A stretch of 64,000 nucleotides of DNA from Silene conica. Lineage: Eukaryota > Streptophyta > Magnoliopsida > Caryophyllales > Caryophyllaceae. Both the position numbers and the translations under genes were made by a program. The notes beneath the pieces were generated by a model. The model saw only the letters and a program-made list of their open reading frames with translations, was not told where the DNA came from and did no database searches. Shown in pieces: positions 24,233 to 35,289 of the stretch (position 1 is its first letter; every line of letters begins with the position of its first letter). The stretch is taken from assembly GCA_029255685.2 (NCBI GenBank), contig CM055312.2:67966792-68030791 (forward strand). The letters run 5' to 3'.

Positions 24233-24630
24233 GCTCTCTGAGCCGGTCGACCGACCGGCCGCCGGTCGACCGGCTGGGAGAGCATCTGGTGAATTTTCGA
24301 GTTTTTGTGGAAATTGGCCTAGGACTGCCAGCCGGCCGACCGGCTGCCTGCCGACCGGCTGGTAGTCGTTTTGTCTTGAGTAACTTTGCGAAGACCTAAG
24401 TAGAAGGGGACCTCAGCCGGCAGACCGGCCGCCTGCCAGCCGGCTGAGGGTACATATGGGATTGGATGCGAGTTGTTTTGTAGGCTTTGGGAAGGTCTTC
24501 CCAGCCGGCCGACCGGCTGCCTGCCGACCGGCTGGGAACCCCTTTCTTGTTATTTCTCGGTTTTGAAGGAAAGTGAAAGGGGAGAGGTCACCAGCCGGCC
24601 GACCGGCTGCCTGCCGACCGGCTGGGGACC
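24233..24630 (+). repeat. Five GC-rich hairpins in the 5' LTR
   Basis: Five inverted repeats share an AGCCGG...CCGGCT core. Outer arms are 24,233-24,238/24,278-24,283 (GCTCTC/GAGAGC), 24,323-24,335/24,355-24,367 (GACTG/TAGTC outside the core, one G-T pair), 24,411-24,420/24,440-24,449 (CCT/AGG), 24,498-24,508/24,528-24,538 (TTCC/GGAA) and 24,586-24,598/24,618-24,630 (GGTC/GACC, one mismatch inside). The core is the same each time, but the arm extensions differ between copies and remain complementary. The 3' LTR carries the same set. Confidence 0.9.
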
Positions 24631-24918
24631 CCTGTATGTTGTTTATTAGCTTTTCGTTCATAACTTTTAAACGGTTAAGCGGTTTTGATTGAAACTCGTT
24701 TTGTATACTTGTGACATGTATTTGAGGTCCCCGGTGTACGGGCAACACTATATTGGGTTCGGGAATGGAGTGAGGATAGAGACCCCCCGGTCGGGCAACC
24801 GAAAGGGAAACCGGCTCTCCCTTAACTTAGTTCTCGGGGTCAATTAAGTGGTGATTAGAGGATAAGAAAAGTAGAACTATAGATTAGTTCATAGACTTTG
24901 GTTGATATTGTTTTGATG

Positions 24919-25480
24919 CGTATTAAGTTATGCCTTAAGCTGGCCTCTGAACTTAATACGTGAGTTGTTTGTCATATATGGGGATATGCCTTAAGTTGGC
25001 CTCTGAGCCCTATATGTGTATGTTTGTCGTGTCTGGAACATGCCTTAAGTTGGCCTCTGAGTTCAGACATGTTTGATAGTGATCGCGTTGGAACATGCCT
25101 TAAGTTGGCCTCTGAGTCTGACGAGTGGAGCAGCTGCACAACGGGATAGCTAAGGTATTGACACCTTGCCCGGAGTGTAGATGTTTGGTGCTAGGACATG
25201 CCTTAAGTTGGCCTCTGAGTCTTGTACCTTGTGATGTGGTGAAGGGACATGCCTTAAGTTGGCCTCTGAGTCCTTTGCTTTTGGATGCTAGTCTATGCCT
25301 TAAGTTGGCCGCTGAGTCTAGTATCTTGCTGATTGGCGGGTCTATGCCTTAAGTTGGCCTCTGAGTCCTTGCTTGCTGAATGATTGTTTGGTGTCTAGGT
25401 TATGTCTTAAGTTGACCGCTGAACCTTTTCACTTGCTGAATGAATTTGGTATAGGTTATGTCTTAAGTTGACCGCTGAAC
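24919..25480 (+). repeat. Ten conserved-loop hairpin repeats in the 5' LTR
   Basis: Ten copies of a ~21-nt motif (core GCCTTAAGTTGGCC, ending TCTGA) start near 24,930, 24,986, 25,040, 25,095, 25,198, 25,249, 25,295, 25,344, 25,401 and 25,458. Each is flanked by arms unlike those of most other copies yet largely complementary to each other. Examples are CGTATTAAGT/ACTTAATACG (24,919-24,928/24,951-24,960, perfect), CATATATGGGG/CCCTATATGTG (two G-T pairs), TGTCTG(G)AAC/GTTCAGACA, GATGCTAG/CTAGTATC and AGGTT/AACCT. The eighth copy (about 25,344) pairs weakly. In the last two copies the motif core is GTCTTAAGTTGAC. Confidence 0.9.
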
Positions 25481-26210
25481 CTTTACTTGCTGATGTTGTC
25501 TTCTTACCTTGAGTTGGTTTGTATCAGAGATGGTTATTGATAAAGATGAGTTAATGAATGATTATTGAGTTGTGGTTTAATCATCCAAGGCATTGGATGA
25601 CTCTTGTTCGGTTTCATAAATAGTGGGACTGAAAGACCCCCCGACTGGGTAACCAGTAGGGAAACCGGCTCTCCTTCCTAGTTGTTTATGAAGTTAGTTG
25701 AGAGCCGTGCATGGTAATCGCCTGATAGTAAGAGATCAGATGATGAGTTGTTTATGCTTCACATGTTGTTATATGTTGGAGTATTCTGTATTGCTTTATA
25801 TGTTACGTGTTGTCACAAAAGGTGGCTAGGAGAACTCTAGTCACTCCCCACTGATTGTGGCGTACATGTTTTCATGTATGTAGGTACATGCAGGGTTGGA
25901 GATCAGGGTTACAGGAGAGCTAGCGAGTGATGATCCATTCATCAGATGACTTACCCGTTTACGCTTAGCTAGACTCTTAGACTTTGTTGTTTACGTTTTG
26001 GTGCCTGTAGGGATGTTCCATCCCAGGCGATGTATATATTTTCATTTCCGTACCTAGAACTGTTACTTATCCATTTCAGTTTTCAGTTTCAGTTTATGTT
26101 TCAGTTAAGACTTCTCGCATGTGGTTTTATCTTCTAAAAAGTTTTAATTCCGCTGCATTTTTAGTACTTTTATGTGTTTACTTTTCCGCTTTCGCGAGGG
26201 GTTTTACAGT

Positions 26211-26224
26211 TGGTATCAGAGCAT
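26211..26224 (+). promoter_or_regulatory. Gypsy primer-binding site
   Basis: TGGTATCAGAGCA lies two bases after the LTR end. It is complementary to the 3' end of plant initiator tRNA-Met and is the start point of minus-strand DNA synthesis. Confidence 0.9.
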
Positions 26225-26374
26225 TATTGCTCCCGACGCACTCTTGTGACCCCCAACCTTAACTTGACCAAATAAACAAATAATGAATGAGAGATGGGTA
26301 GATTTAAGGACTTATTTTGTAGTCTATTTGTGATTGCTAATTGCTAAGCTAATCCTTATTTTCTCTTTTGAAGG

Positions 26375-29300
26375 ATGGTGAGACCTAGAGCTGCTGATAA
26401 CATCGTTCTTCAAGCAATTCAGCATTTGCTTGAGACTCAGAGACAGCAAGCGGAGAATGTTGCACCTCCTCCACCGCCGGGCGGCGAGACTAATCGTCCG
26501 GGTAGCTTCTCCTGGATTGCTTCTCAGATGTCCCGAAGCCATGTTAGGACCTACGGAGGCGAGGCTGACCCAGTAGCCCTCACAGAGTGGTTTAGAGAGA
26601 TGGAGAAGAGCTTCACCTTATACTCAGTCGTTAGGGAGGATAGAGTGCGTTTAGCCGCTCACTTCCTGACATTGGAGGCTGACCGTTGGTGGGCATTGGC
26701 TGGACCTACCGCTATTCTTGACCCGTTGTTTGATTGGGAGGCTTTCAAAGACAGACTAGAGGCGAGATTTTATCCCAAGGAGTTGAGATCGCAGAGGTTG
26801 AAAGAGTTTATGGATTTGAAGCAAGGCAAGATGACCGTCCAGGAGTTTACTGACAAGTTCAACCAGTTAGCTCACTTTGCATCGAGATTTGTTCGTGATG
26901 AGGCTGAGAGGGTATATTTCTACCGTGGGAAGCTAGGGCCGAGGATTGAGAGCATGGTTCGTCGTGACTCTACTTCTTTTGTGGAGGTGTATGACGATGC
27001 TATTTGGGCCGAGAGTTCCATTCGTGCTATTGATGCTGAGACTCGTGCCGCTACTCCCAGTTTCACTTCTCACCAGAGGTCTGTGTACCAGGGGAAGAGA
27101 CCTTTCGTTCCTACTGCTTCATCGCCTTCTTCCCAGAAGAAGCGATTCGAGAGGTTCACTGCTCCGATTCCCAAGACCATTGTTCACACCGACACAGCTG
27201 CTAGCGTTTGCCACCGTTGTGGTAAACCACCTCACCCAGGGTTCGACTGTTTCAAGAATGCTTTCAAGTGCTATACATGCAACGGACTTGGGCATAGATC
27301 CTTTGAGTGTCCTGAGAGAAACACCGCATTGGGCAAGGCTGCCACTGCTGCTGCAGCTACCAGAGGAGGGAAGCCGAAAGGGAAGATTTTTGTGATGACT
27401 AGGGCTGAGGCTGAGGCTCATCCGGATATTGTGGCTGGTATATTTTCTGTACTTGGCGCTGAGTGCCTTATTTTGTTCGACACTGGAGCTTCTTTATCAT
27501 TTATATCGACTCAGTTCGCCGATCGTCTAGCTCTTGAGTCTTCGTTGGTTGAGGAGACTTCCATTTCCTTACCTTCTGGAGACGTATTTGCCTGCTCATC
27601 GTCCCATAGGGATGTTCCTATTGTTATTGGTCAAGCCACATTTCCAGCGGACTTACTGAGATTTCCTCTCGAGGAGTTTGACATTATCCTCGGTATGGAT
27701 TGGTTATCGCGATACCATGCTCGCTTCGAGTGTCGCGACCAGAAAATCTGCTTGAGGAGTTCTTCAGGAGTTCGTGTTTCCTATAGGGGAACTCGCCCTC
27801 AAAAGGGTGTCCGAGTGATTTCCTCGATGAAAGCATCTCATCTTCTTAGGAAGGGTTGCCAAGCCTTCCTGTGTGTTGTTACAGCTGCTAAACCATCGCT
27901 ACCGAAGCTAGCAGATGTAGCCATTGTTTGTGAGTATCCAGATGTGTTCCCAGATGACTTGCCAGGGATACCACCAGAGAGAGATGTGGAGTTTACCATT
28001 GAGCTTGTTCCAGGTACCGGACCGATTTCCAAAGCTCCTTACCGTATGGCTCCGCCAGAGTTGAAAGAATTGAAGCAGCAATTAGAAGAGATGATCGAGA
28101 AAGGTTTCGTTAGACCGAGTGCTTCTCCGTGGGGTGCTCCTGTTTTGTTCGTTAAGAAGAAAGATGGTTCCATGAGACTTTGCATTGACTATAGAGAGTT
28201 GAACCGAGTGACCGTGAAGAACAGATATCCTTTGCCTAGGATTGATGATTTGTTTGATCAGTTGAGAGGTGCTTCGAGGTTTTCTAAGATTGATCTTCGA
28301 TCGGGTTATCATCAGATTCCAGTGAGAGAGGCTGATATTGCAAAGACTGCTTTTCGTACCAGATATGGGCATTTTGAGTTTGTAGTCATGCCTTTTGGGT
28401 TGACTAATGCACCGGCTATTTTCATGGATCAGATGAACCGTACCTTCAGCGAGTATTTGGACACATGTGTAGTGGTTTTCATTGATGACATCTTGATATA
28501 TTCGAAGACCGATGAGGAACATGCTGAGCATCTTCGATTGATTCTAGGGATTCTGCGCAAGCAGAAGTGGTTCGCAAAGTTTTCAAAGTGTGAATTTTGG
28601 CTCTCGAAGGTTGCCTTTTTAGGACATGTGATATCCAGCGAGGGTGTGATGGTTGATCCCGCAAAGATAGAGGCTGTGGTTGATTGGGAGAGTCCCAAGG
28701 ATGTGGGAGAGATCCGTAGCTTTTTGGGTTTGGCTGGTTACTACCGTAGATTTGTTGAGGATTTTTCGAGATTGGCTCGTCCGATGACTCAGTTGCTGAA
28801 GAAAGAAGCCAAGTTTGTGTGGACCGACAAGTGTGAGAGTTCCTTCCAGGAGTTGAAGACCAGATTGACTTCCGCCCCAGTGTTAGCTTTGCCAGAGATC
28901 GGAGTGGACTTTGATGTATATTGCGATGCTTCGATGTTAGGACTTGGGTGTGTACTGATGCAGAGTGGTAAGGTGATAGCATATTCATCTAGACAGTTGA
29001 GAGTTCACGAGGTGAACTATCCGACTCATGATTTGGAGTTAGCCGCAGTTGTTCATGCCTTGAAGATGTGGCGTCATTACCTGATGGGATCTCATTGCCG
29101 CATTTTCACCGATCATAAGAGCTTAAAGTACATTTTCACTCAGAAAGACCTTAACATGAGACAGAGACGTTGGCTAGAGTTGGTGAAAGATTATGACATC
29201 GAGTTGTTGTATCATGAAGGAAAAGCCAATGTAGTTGCAGATGCGCTTAGTCGCAAGACTTCTCATTCGATGAGTGCCATGAGAGTATTGCCCGATGAGT

Positions 29301-30811
29301 TGTGTTCCGAGTTCCGGAAGCTGAGATTAGAGATGGTGGGTAGTGGTTTTGATTGGTTGTCTGCTATGACTGCCGAGCCGTCCTTATATTGGGAGATTCG
29401 CCAGAGTTTGCCTTTAGATGCCGATTTTAAGAAGTTCGAGGCTAAGATTTCGAGTGGTGTTGCACCTGACTTGGTGATTGATGCTGATGGTTTCCTTAGG
29501 TTCCGTGGTAGGATGTATGTTCCTGTGGTGCCAAATTTGAGGAAGAAGATTCTTGATGAGGCTCATTTGTCACCATATTCCGTTCATCCGGGTGGAGAGA
29601 AGATGCACAAGGATTTGAGGCTTATGTTTTGGTGGCCTGGTATGAAGAAGGAGATCTTGGATTATGTTAGTAGGTGCTTGACTTGTCAACAAGTCAAGAT
29701 AGAGCACAGGAGACCTGGTGGTTTGCTACAGCCGCTTCCCATTCCTCAGTGGAAGTGGGAGTGCATATCTATGGATTTTGTCACCGCTTTGCCTAAGACC
29801 GTGGGAGGCAAAGATGCGATTTGGGTTATTGTTGATCGTCTAACTAAGTGTGCCAGATTCGTGCCGATCAGAGAGACGTGGGACATGGATCGTTTAGCCA
29901 GGGCTTATATTGCTGAGATAGTCCGATATCACGGTGTGCCGAGAGAGATAGTTTCAGATCGTGATCCGAGGTTTTGTTCCAGGTTCTGGAAGGCCTTGCA
30001 GGAGGCTATGGGTAGCCGTTTGTTGATGAGCACAGCTTTTCATGCTGCGACCGATGGTCAGTCCGAGAGGACGATACAGACGCTTGAGGATTTGCTCCGC
30101 GCTTGTGCCCTCGATTTTCAGAGTTCTTGGGAGCAGAGTTTGCCGTTGGTAGAGTTTTCTTACAACAACAGTTATCATGCTTCCATTGGTATGGCTCCGT
30201 ACGAGGCTCTTTATGGCAGGAAGTGCCGTAGCCCTATTTGTTGGGATCAGGCTAGTGATGTTCGTGACCTTGGACCTGATCAGCTAGCTGAGACCATTGA
30301 CCGTGTACAGCTCATTAGGAATAGGATGAAAGCCGCTCAGGACCGGCAGAAGTCCTATGCAGATGTCCGTCGTAGGCCCTTAGAGTTCGAGGAGGGCGAC
30401 AGTGTCTTTTTGAGGGTGTCTCCGTTGAAAGGTGTCAAAAGGTTTGGCGTTAAGGGCAAGCTAAGCCCTAAGTACATTGGACCTTTTGTGATCGCAAAGA
30501 AGATTGGTGCCGTAGCTTATCGTTTGGACTTGCCTCCTAGCTTGGGCAAGGTTCATAACGTTTTTCACGTTTCCCAGCTCCGCAGATACATTAGTGACCC
30601 GAGTCACGTTTTGCCTAGAGAGATTGAGAACCTGGAGCCGAGTCTTGCTTTCGAGGAGCGTCCCGTGAAGATCCTTGACCGACAGGAGAGGAAGCTTAGG
30701 AGCAAGGTGGTGCCCTTGGTGAAGATCCTATGGCGTTGCGGCGAGGTCGAGGAGCAGACTTGGGAGACTGAGGCATCGATGCGTGCTGCGCATCCTTTCT
30801 TATTTGATTGA
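26375..30811 (+). CDS. Gypsy gag-pol polyprotein, intact
   Basis: A single 1,478-codon frame with no stops or shifts. In order: gag (about residues 60-240), two CCHC zinc knuckles ([14 protein letters not shown] and [14 protein letters not shown], about 275-310), protease with DTGAS (about 370), reverse transcriptase with FIDDILIYS (about 705), RNase H ([14 protein letters not shown]), then integrase. Integrase has the HHCC finger ending CLTC and the D, D and E residues in [16 protein letters not shown] and [13 protein letters not shown]-terminal chromodomain-like segment (PVKILDRQ... VEEQTWE, about 1,415-1,475) places it with the Tekay/Del chromoviruses, whose chromodomain guides insertion toward chromatin marks. 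All catalytic residues I can identify are present. The start is the first ATG after the primer site, in good context (AAGGATGG). Confidence 0.95.
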   Translation: MVRPRAADNIVLQAIQHLLETQRQQAENVAPPPPPGGETNRPGSFSWIASQMSRSHVRTYGGEADPVALTEWFREMEKSFTLYSVVREDRVRLAAHFLTLEADRWWALAGPTAILDPLFDWEAFKDRLEARFYPKELRSQRLKEFMDLKQGKMTVQEFTDKFNQLAHFASRFVRDEAERVYFYRGKLGPRIESMVRRDSTSFVEVYDDAIWAESSIRAIDAETRAATPSFTSHQRSVYQGKRPFVPTASSPSSQKKRFERFTAPIPKTIVHTDTAASVCHRCGKPPHPGFDCFKNAFKCYTCNGLGHRSFECPERNTALGKAATAAAATRGGKPKGKIFVMTRAEAEAHPDIVAGIFSVLGAECLILFDTGASLSFISTQFADRLALESSLVEETSISLPSGDVFACSSSHRDVPIVIGQATFPADLLRFPLEEFDIILGMDWLSRYHARFECRDQKICLRSSSGVRVSYRGTRPQKGVRVISSMKASHLLRKGCQAFLCVVTAAKPSLPKLADVAIVCEYPDVFPDDLPGIPPERDVEFTIELVPGTGPISKAPYRMAPPELKELKQQLEEMIEKGFVRPSASPWGAPVLFVKKKDGSMRLCIDYRELNRVTVKNRYPLPRIDDLFDQLRGASRFSKIDLRSGYHQIPVREADIAKTAFRTRYGHFEFVVMPFGLTNAPAIFMDQMNRTFSEYLDTCVVVFIDDILIYSKTDEEHAEHLRLILGILRKQKWFAKFSKCEFWLSKVAFLGHVISSEGVMVDPAKIEAVVDWESPKDVGEIRSFLGLAGYYRRFVEDFSRLARPMTQLLKKEAKFVWTDKCESSFQELKTRLTSAPVLALPEIGVDFDVYCDASMLGLGCVLMQSGKVIAYSSRQLRVHEVNYPTHDLELAAVVHALKMWRHYLMGSHCRIFTDHKSLKYIFTQKDLNMRQRRWLELVKDYDIELLYHEGKANVVADALSRKTSHSMSAMRVLPDELCSEFRKLRLEMVGSGFDWLSAMTAEPSLYWEIRQSLPLDADFKKFEAKISSGVAPDLVIDADGFLRFRGRMYVPVVPNLRKKILDEAHLSPYSVHPGGEKMHKDLRLMFWWPGMKKEILDYVSRCLTCQQVKIEHRRPGGLLQPLPIPQWKWECISMDFVTALPKTVGGKDAIWVIVDRLTKCARFVPIRETWDMDRLARAYIAEIVRYHGVPREIVSDRDPRFCSRFWKALQEAMGSRLLMSTAFHAATDGQSERTIQTLEDLLRACALDFQSSWEQSLPLVEFSYNNSYHASIGMAPYEALYGRKCRSPICWDQASDVRDLGPDQLAETIDRVQLIRNRMKAAQDRQKSYADVRRRPLEFEEGDSVFLRVSPLKGVKRFGVKGKLSPKYIGPFVIAKKIGAVAYRLDLPPSLGKVHNVFHVSQLRRYISDPSHVLPREIENLEPSLAFEERPVKILDRQERKLRSKVVPLVKILWRCGEVEEQTWETEASMRAAHPFLFD

Positions 30812-30840
30812 GGTATAGTATATAGATTTATGTCCATTCG

Positions 30841-30876
30841 AGTTTCGAGGACGAAACTTTTTGAAGTTGGGGTGAT
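30841..30876 (+). promoter_or_regulatory. Gypsy 3' hairpin and polypurine tract
   Basis: AGTTTCGAGGACGAAACT (30,841-30,858) folds into a perfect 7-bp hairpin with an AGGA loop. It is followed by a purine-rich tract (GAAGTTGGGGTGAT, up to 30,876) that should prime plus-strand synthesis just before the 3' LTR. An equivalent hairpin sits at the same place in the non-autonomous element at 62,306. Confidence 0.7.
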
Positions 30877-33803
30877 TGTAACATCCCGTATTTTCGTAAA
30901 ACCTAATTTAAGCGATTTTAATTATTTTAAATAATAAAATAACATTTTAATAATTTAATTCGGAATTTTTATAAATAGATAAGATCCGCCTTAAGAACCT
31001 CCAGTTCTTAAGACGAATACAACTTGGCATAATTAAATATCCGACTCAAGTACTCGTTCCATATCCGTTTAAAAGTCCGTTCCATTTAATTATTCGGAAA
31101 GGACCCACTTGTACCTTATAAACCCCATATGTCGACATCTTCTTCTCCCTCAAGTTTCATTTCACTGTAACTTTAAATCTCTCAAAACCTCCATAAAACC
31201 CTTCCTTCTTTTCGAGTTTTCTCCATCATCCGTTCATCGAATCGCGAAAGTAAGTACATTTTCGGAATCCTCGTTCGATTTCCAAGACATCCATCACTTT
31301 CAATTTTCGTTTCGTCAACCTTTAAAATTCGGCCTGTTCTCCTATAATTCGTTTTTGGTGTTCTTAAACCGTTTTCTTTATTGTAGGGGTTGGTCTTGAC
31401 GATCCCGACGTGGACTCTTACGTGGTAGAGGAGGATCACTTGCCGGAATAAGCTTTAAGGTGACGATAATGAGAAACTCGGCCTTTATGTGTATATTAGC
31501 ATATTGATGTGATTCTTGACTTGATTTCTGTTTTTGTTAATGTTTGATGATCAAGAGTTGTAGTAACATGCTTAGGAATGCTTTACTTTGATGAATTTAT
31601 GCTTGTTAAGGCTTATATGCTCATATGTTGTTTTGATGGAAAATCTCATGTTGCGACGGATACTTGTTTTGACCGTCTTAAGGATTGTTATGGGAATTTC
31701 GTGCTGCTAGGAAGTAGTATTGAATGTTTAATAATGATGGGTAAACTTATATTATAGCAATTGTGAAGATTGGGTATCGATTTGTGGAGATTTAGAAGTA
31801 TTTGGAAAGTGCGTTTTTGCGTGACAGGCTCTCTGAGCCGGTCGACCGACCGGCCGCCGGTCGACCGGCTGGGAGAGCATCTGGTGAATTTTCGAGTTTT
31901 TGTGGAAATTGGCCTAGGACTGCCAGCCGGCCGACCGGCTGCCTGCCGACCGGCTGGTAGTCGTTTTGTCTTGAGTAACTTTGCGAAGACCTAAGTAGAA
32001 GGGGACCTCAGCCGGCAGACCGGCCGCCTGCCAGCCGGCTGAGGGTACATATGGGATTGGATGCGAGTTGTTTTGTAGGCTTTGGGAAGGTCTTCCCAGC
32101 CGGCCGACCGGCTGCCTGCCGACCGGCTGGGAACCCCTTTCTTGTTATTTCTCGGTTTTGAAGGAAAGTGATAGGGGAGAGGTCACCAGCCGGCCGACCG
32201 GTTGCCTGCCGACCGGCTGGGGACCCCTGTATGTTGTTTATTAGCTTTTCGTTCATAACTTTTAAACGGTTAAGCGGTTTTGATTGAAACTCGTTTTGTA
32301 TACTTGTGACATGTATTTGAGGTCCCCGGTGTACGGGCAACACTATATTGGGTTCGGGAATGGAGTGAGGATAGAGACCCCCCGGTCGGGCAACCGAAAG
32401 GGAAACCGGCTCTCCCTTAACTTAGTTCTCGGGGTCAATTAAGTGGTGATTAGAGGATAAGAAAAGTAGAACTATAGATTAGTTCATAGACTTTGGTTGA
32501 TATTGTTTTGATGCGTATTAAGTTATGCCTTAAGCTGGCCTCTGAACTTAATACGTGAGTTGTTTGTCATATATGGGGATATGCCTTAAGTTGGCCTCTG
32601 AGCCCTATATGTGTATGTTTGTCGTGTCTGGAACATGCCTTAAGTTGGCCTCTGAGTTCAGACATGTTTGATAGTGATCGCGTTGGAACATGCCTTAAGT
32701 TGGCCTCTGAGTCTGACGAGTGGAGCAGCTGCACAACGGGATAGCTAAGGTATTGACACCTTGCCCGGAGTGTAGATGTTTGGTGCTAGGACATGCCTTA
32801 AGTTGGCCTCTGAGTCTTGTACCTTGTGATGTGGTGAAGGGACATGCCTTAAGTTGGCCTCTGAGTCCTTTGCTTTTGGATGCTAGTCTATGCCTTAAGT
32901 TGGCCGCTGAGTCTAGTATCTTGCTGATTGGCGGGTCTATGCCTTAAGTTGGCCTCTGAGTCCTTGCTTGCTGAATGATTGTTTGGTGTCTAGGTTATGT
33001 CTTAAGTTGACCGCTGAACCTTTTCACTTGCTGAATGAATTTGGTATAGGTTATGTCTTAAGTTGACCGCTGAACCTTTACTTGCTGATGTTGTCTTCTT
33101 ACCTTGAGTTGGTTTGTATCAGAGATGGTTATTGATAAAGATGAGTTAATGAATGATTATTGAGTTGTGGTTTAATCATCCAAGGCATTGGATGACTCTT
33201 GTTCGGTTTCATAAATAGTGGGACTGAAAGACCCCCCGACTGGGTAACCAGTAGGGAAACCGGCTCTCCTTCCTAGTTGTTTATGAAGTTAGTTGAGAGC
33301 CGTGCATGGTAATCGCCTGATAGTAAGAGATCAGATGATGAGTTGTTTATGCTTCACATGTTGTTATATGTTGGAGTATTCTGTATTGCTTTATATGTTA
33401 CGTGTTGTCACAAAAGGTGGCTAGGAGAACTCTAGTCACTCCCCACTGATTGTGGCGTACATGTTTTCATGTATGTAGGTACATGCAGGGTTGGAGATCA
33501 GGGTTACAGGAGAGCTAGCGAGTGATGATCCATTCATCAGATGACTTACCCGTTTACGCTTAGCTAGACTCTTAGACTTTGTTGTTTACGTTTTGGTGCC
33601 TGTAGGGATGTTCCATCCCAGGCGATGTATATATTTTCATTTCCGTACCTAGAACTGTTACTTATCCATTTCAGTTTTCAGTTTCAGTTTATGTTTCAGT
33701 TAAGACTTCTCGCATGTGGTTTTATCTTCTAAAAAGTTTTAATTCCGCTGCATTTTTAGTACTTTTATGTGTTTACTTTTCCGCTTTCGCGAGGGGTTTT
33801 ACA
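30877..33803 (+). repeat. Gypsy 3' LTR
   Basis: Same length as the 5' LTR and, as far as I can see, identical except at 32,172 and 32,202. It carries the same two hairpin clusters, shifted by 7,595 bases: GC-rich at 31,828-32,225 and loop repeats at 32,514-33,075. Confidence 0.95.
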
Positions 33804-33808
33804 GTTAA

Positions 33809-34713
33809 TTTAAAACCTTAACCCACTTAATTTGATGTGAATAGATAAATAAGACATATTAGTGGCACATACAATTCTATTGACGATATTGATAAGAAAA
33901 ATGATTTCTTACAAATTTTGCCTCTATAAAAAAAACTATAAACAATTGAGGATACGTTTTATGACATTTGAGCAATTTTTCTATTATTATTATTATTATC
34001 AAATTTAAGATAGACATAAGTATCAATCCAGGTTCATCATTTTTAAGCATCGATGTTAAAAAGACAATACTAAGTATCTTACTATGTCATGTGTTATTAA
34101 AATTAAAGTTATATCTAAAATCGTGTGTCACATGATTATAAATAAAAATTAAAAATTAAAAAATGTTAGTTGCGAGCACAAAAATAAATTAATACAAAAC
34201 TATTTATTTTCCTCCCATAAATCTGGTTATTAACTACATATTTATTTGTATTTTATTTTTTTTATTTAATAGGATGACTTTTTGGTTTCCCTCACCATTT
34301 GTAATATGTTACTATTTAACTTAATTTATCATTTTTGCAATAATTAAAATTGAAGATTTATGACAAATTAATATTGATGATATATTAGGACTAACATTTA
34401 TTAAACTTCATAGCTATGCTATTACTAAAAAATTATAGATATGATTTATAAGAAATAAAATATTGAGTTAAAAATCCTCTAATTTAATTAAAAAGTATGT
34501 TTTAAGCTTTTTATACTAGATAATTTATCATTCTAAAAAAAAGAATAATAATCAAACATTATGCCTAAATTAAATAACTTTTAAGTATTTCAAAAATCAA
34601 AACCGTATTATTTTTAAATGGATAAACTAATTGCTCGGACAAATCTTAACAATATAATAAAATAACAATACTAAAACATATATACCCGTGAATGTCACGT
34701 GTTACAAAACTAG
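33809..34713. other. Helitron interior, right of the Gypsy insertion
   Basis: AT-rich noncoding sequence closing with the Helitron 3' hairpin and CTAG. No gene is supported. Confidence 0.6.
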
Positions 34714-35289
34714 TTCGTTATTATATAGCTTAGTTTTATATTATATCGAGCACAATAAATTTAAAACGAGAATTGTATTGTGTTTAACGAGTAGTAGGAA
34801 GAGTAGAACGTAGATTATCTACTCAAGAACATAGATCGATCATATATACCTCATATATCGATAATCTGCCGGATATTTTCCTTCAAATGTTGAAGGTCTT
34901 AAAAAATGCCTTCTCAATAATTTGATTAAGAGACTATATACAAATTGAAATAACCGAGATCGATCGGAGAAGAGATAACAAGTTGTGCGTTGGCCATTAG
35001 ATTAATCAGAGTTGTGGCGAGAGGGGCGGTGGTTGGGAAGTTTTTTAATTAAAAATGATTAGGTTCAAATTTCAAAAATCGATAATTAAAATACACATTT
35101 TCGACGTTATTCAATTTTCTTTGTTAGAGTTTGATCGATTTTTTTCTCAAATGAAATTAAAGCGGGGGAAATATCGTTCAGGGTACTGAAGAGTAGACCT
35201 CACCAAAGTTTGGTTTCTGCATTTGCAATAATTGGAAATCAAATCTCGGGTCACTAGTTTAAGATAGGAAAGCTCTTCCTACACACACC
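34714..35289 (-). repeat. Array copy R4, right part, with internal deletion
   Basis: Resumes the array after the Helitron. At about 34,965 (ATAACCGAGATC|GATCGGAGAAG) it jumps from the AT-rich part to the tail of the GC-rich block, a deletion of more than 1 kb relative to R2. It then runs to the unit end at CACACACCAACCAATTTATG. Confidence 0.8.

Larger units (their letters stand above)
23282..26208 (+). repeat. Gypsy 5' LTR
   Basis: 2,927 bp, TGTAACATCCC to TTTTACA. Very long for its class and internally complex: a GC-rich hairpin cluster (24,233-24,630), a loop-repeat cluster (24,919-25,480), and two related AGACCCCCCG...GAAACCGGCTCTCC boxes at about 24,780 and 25,635. No protein is supported. 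The open frames seen across the GC-rich cluster are by-products of its low-complexity repeats. Confidence 0.95.
23277..33808 (+). mobile_element. Intact Ty3/Gypsy chromovirus, Tekay-like
   Basis: A complete LTR retrotransposon of about 10.5 kb between GTTAA target duplications (23,277-23,281 and 33,804-33,808). Both LTRs are 2,927 bp, begin TGTAACATCCC and end TTTTACA. A primer-binding site, an unbroken gag-pol frame and a 3' hairpin plus purine tract are all present. I noticed only two base differences between the LTRs (24,577/32,172 and 24,607/32,202). At an assumed rate of 1.3e-8 per site per year this means an insertion a few tens of thousands of years old. It sits inside the Helitron and is probably still competent. 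Confidence 0.95.
20828..34713 (+). mobile_element. Non-autonomous Helitron hosting a Gypsy element
   Basis: The element begins TCTATAAAATC and ends with a hairpin (ACCCGTGA..TCACGTGT, 34,684-34,702) followed by CTAG at 34,710-34,713. It sits precisely between A and T of the repeat word GTTAA|TTCG, with no target duplication. TC start, hairpin before CTAG and A/T insertion are the defining Helitron traits. Without the 10.5-kb Gypsy insertion and its duplication it is about 3.4 kb. No Rep/helicase is encoded, so it would depend on an autonomous partner. Its 5' end carries a short tandem repeat, and one candidate small gene lies inside. Orientation is set by the ends. Confidence 0.9.

Noticed and set aside
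24175..24748. Open frames over the GC-rich LTR cluster (and the same at 31,770-32,343)
   Set aside because: They consist of low-complexity PAGRPA-type repeats on both strands, a by-product of the hairpins. They have no recognisable domain and are noncoding LTR sequence.
24919..25480. CRISPR-like appearance of regularly spaced repeats with variable spacers
   Set aside because: The array lies inside both LTRs of a plant retrotransposon, spacing is irregular (about 45-100 bases), the variable parts pair with each other rather than being independent spacers, and no cas genes exist.
26946..27395. Frames overlapping the Gypsy gag-pol in other phases and on the minus strand
   Set aside because: They are shadows of the 1,478-codon polyprotein.
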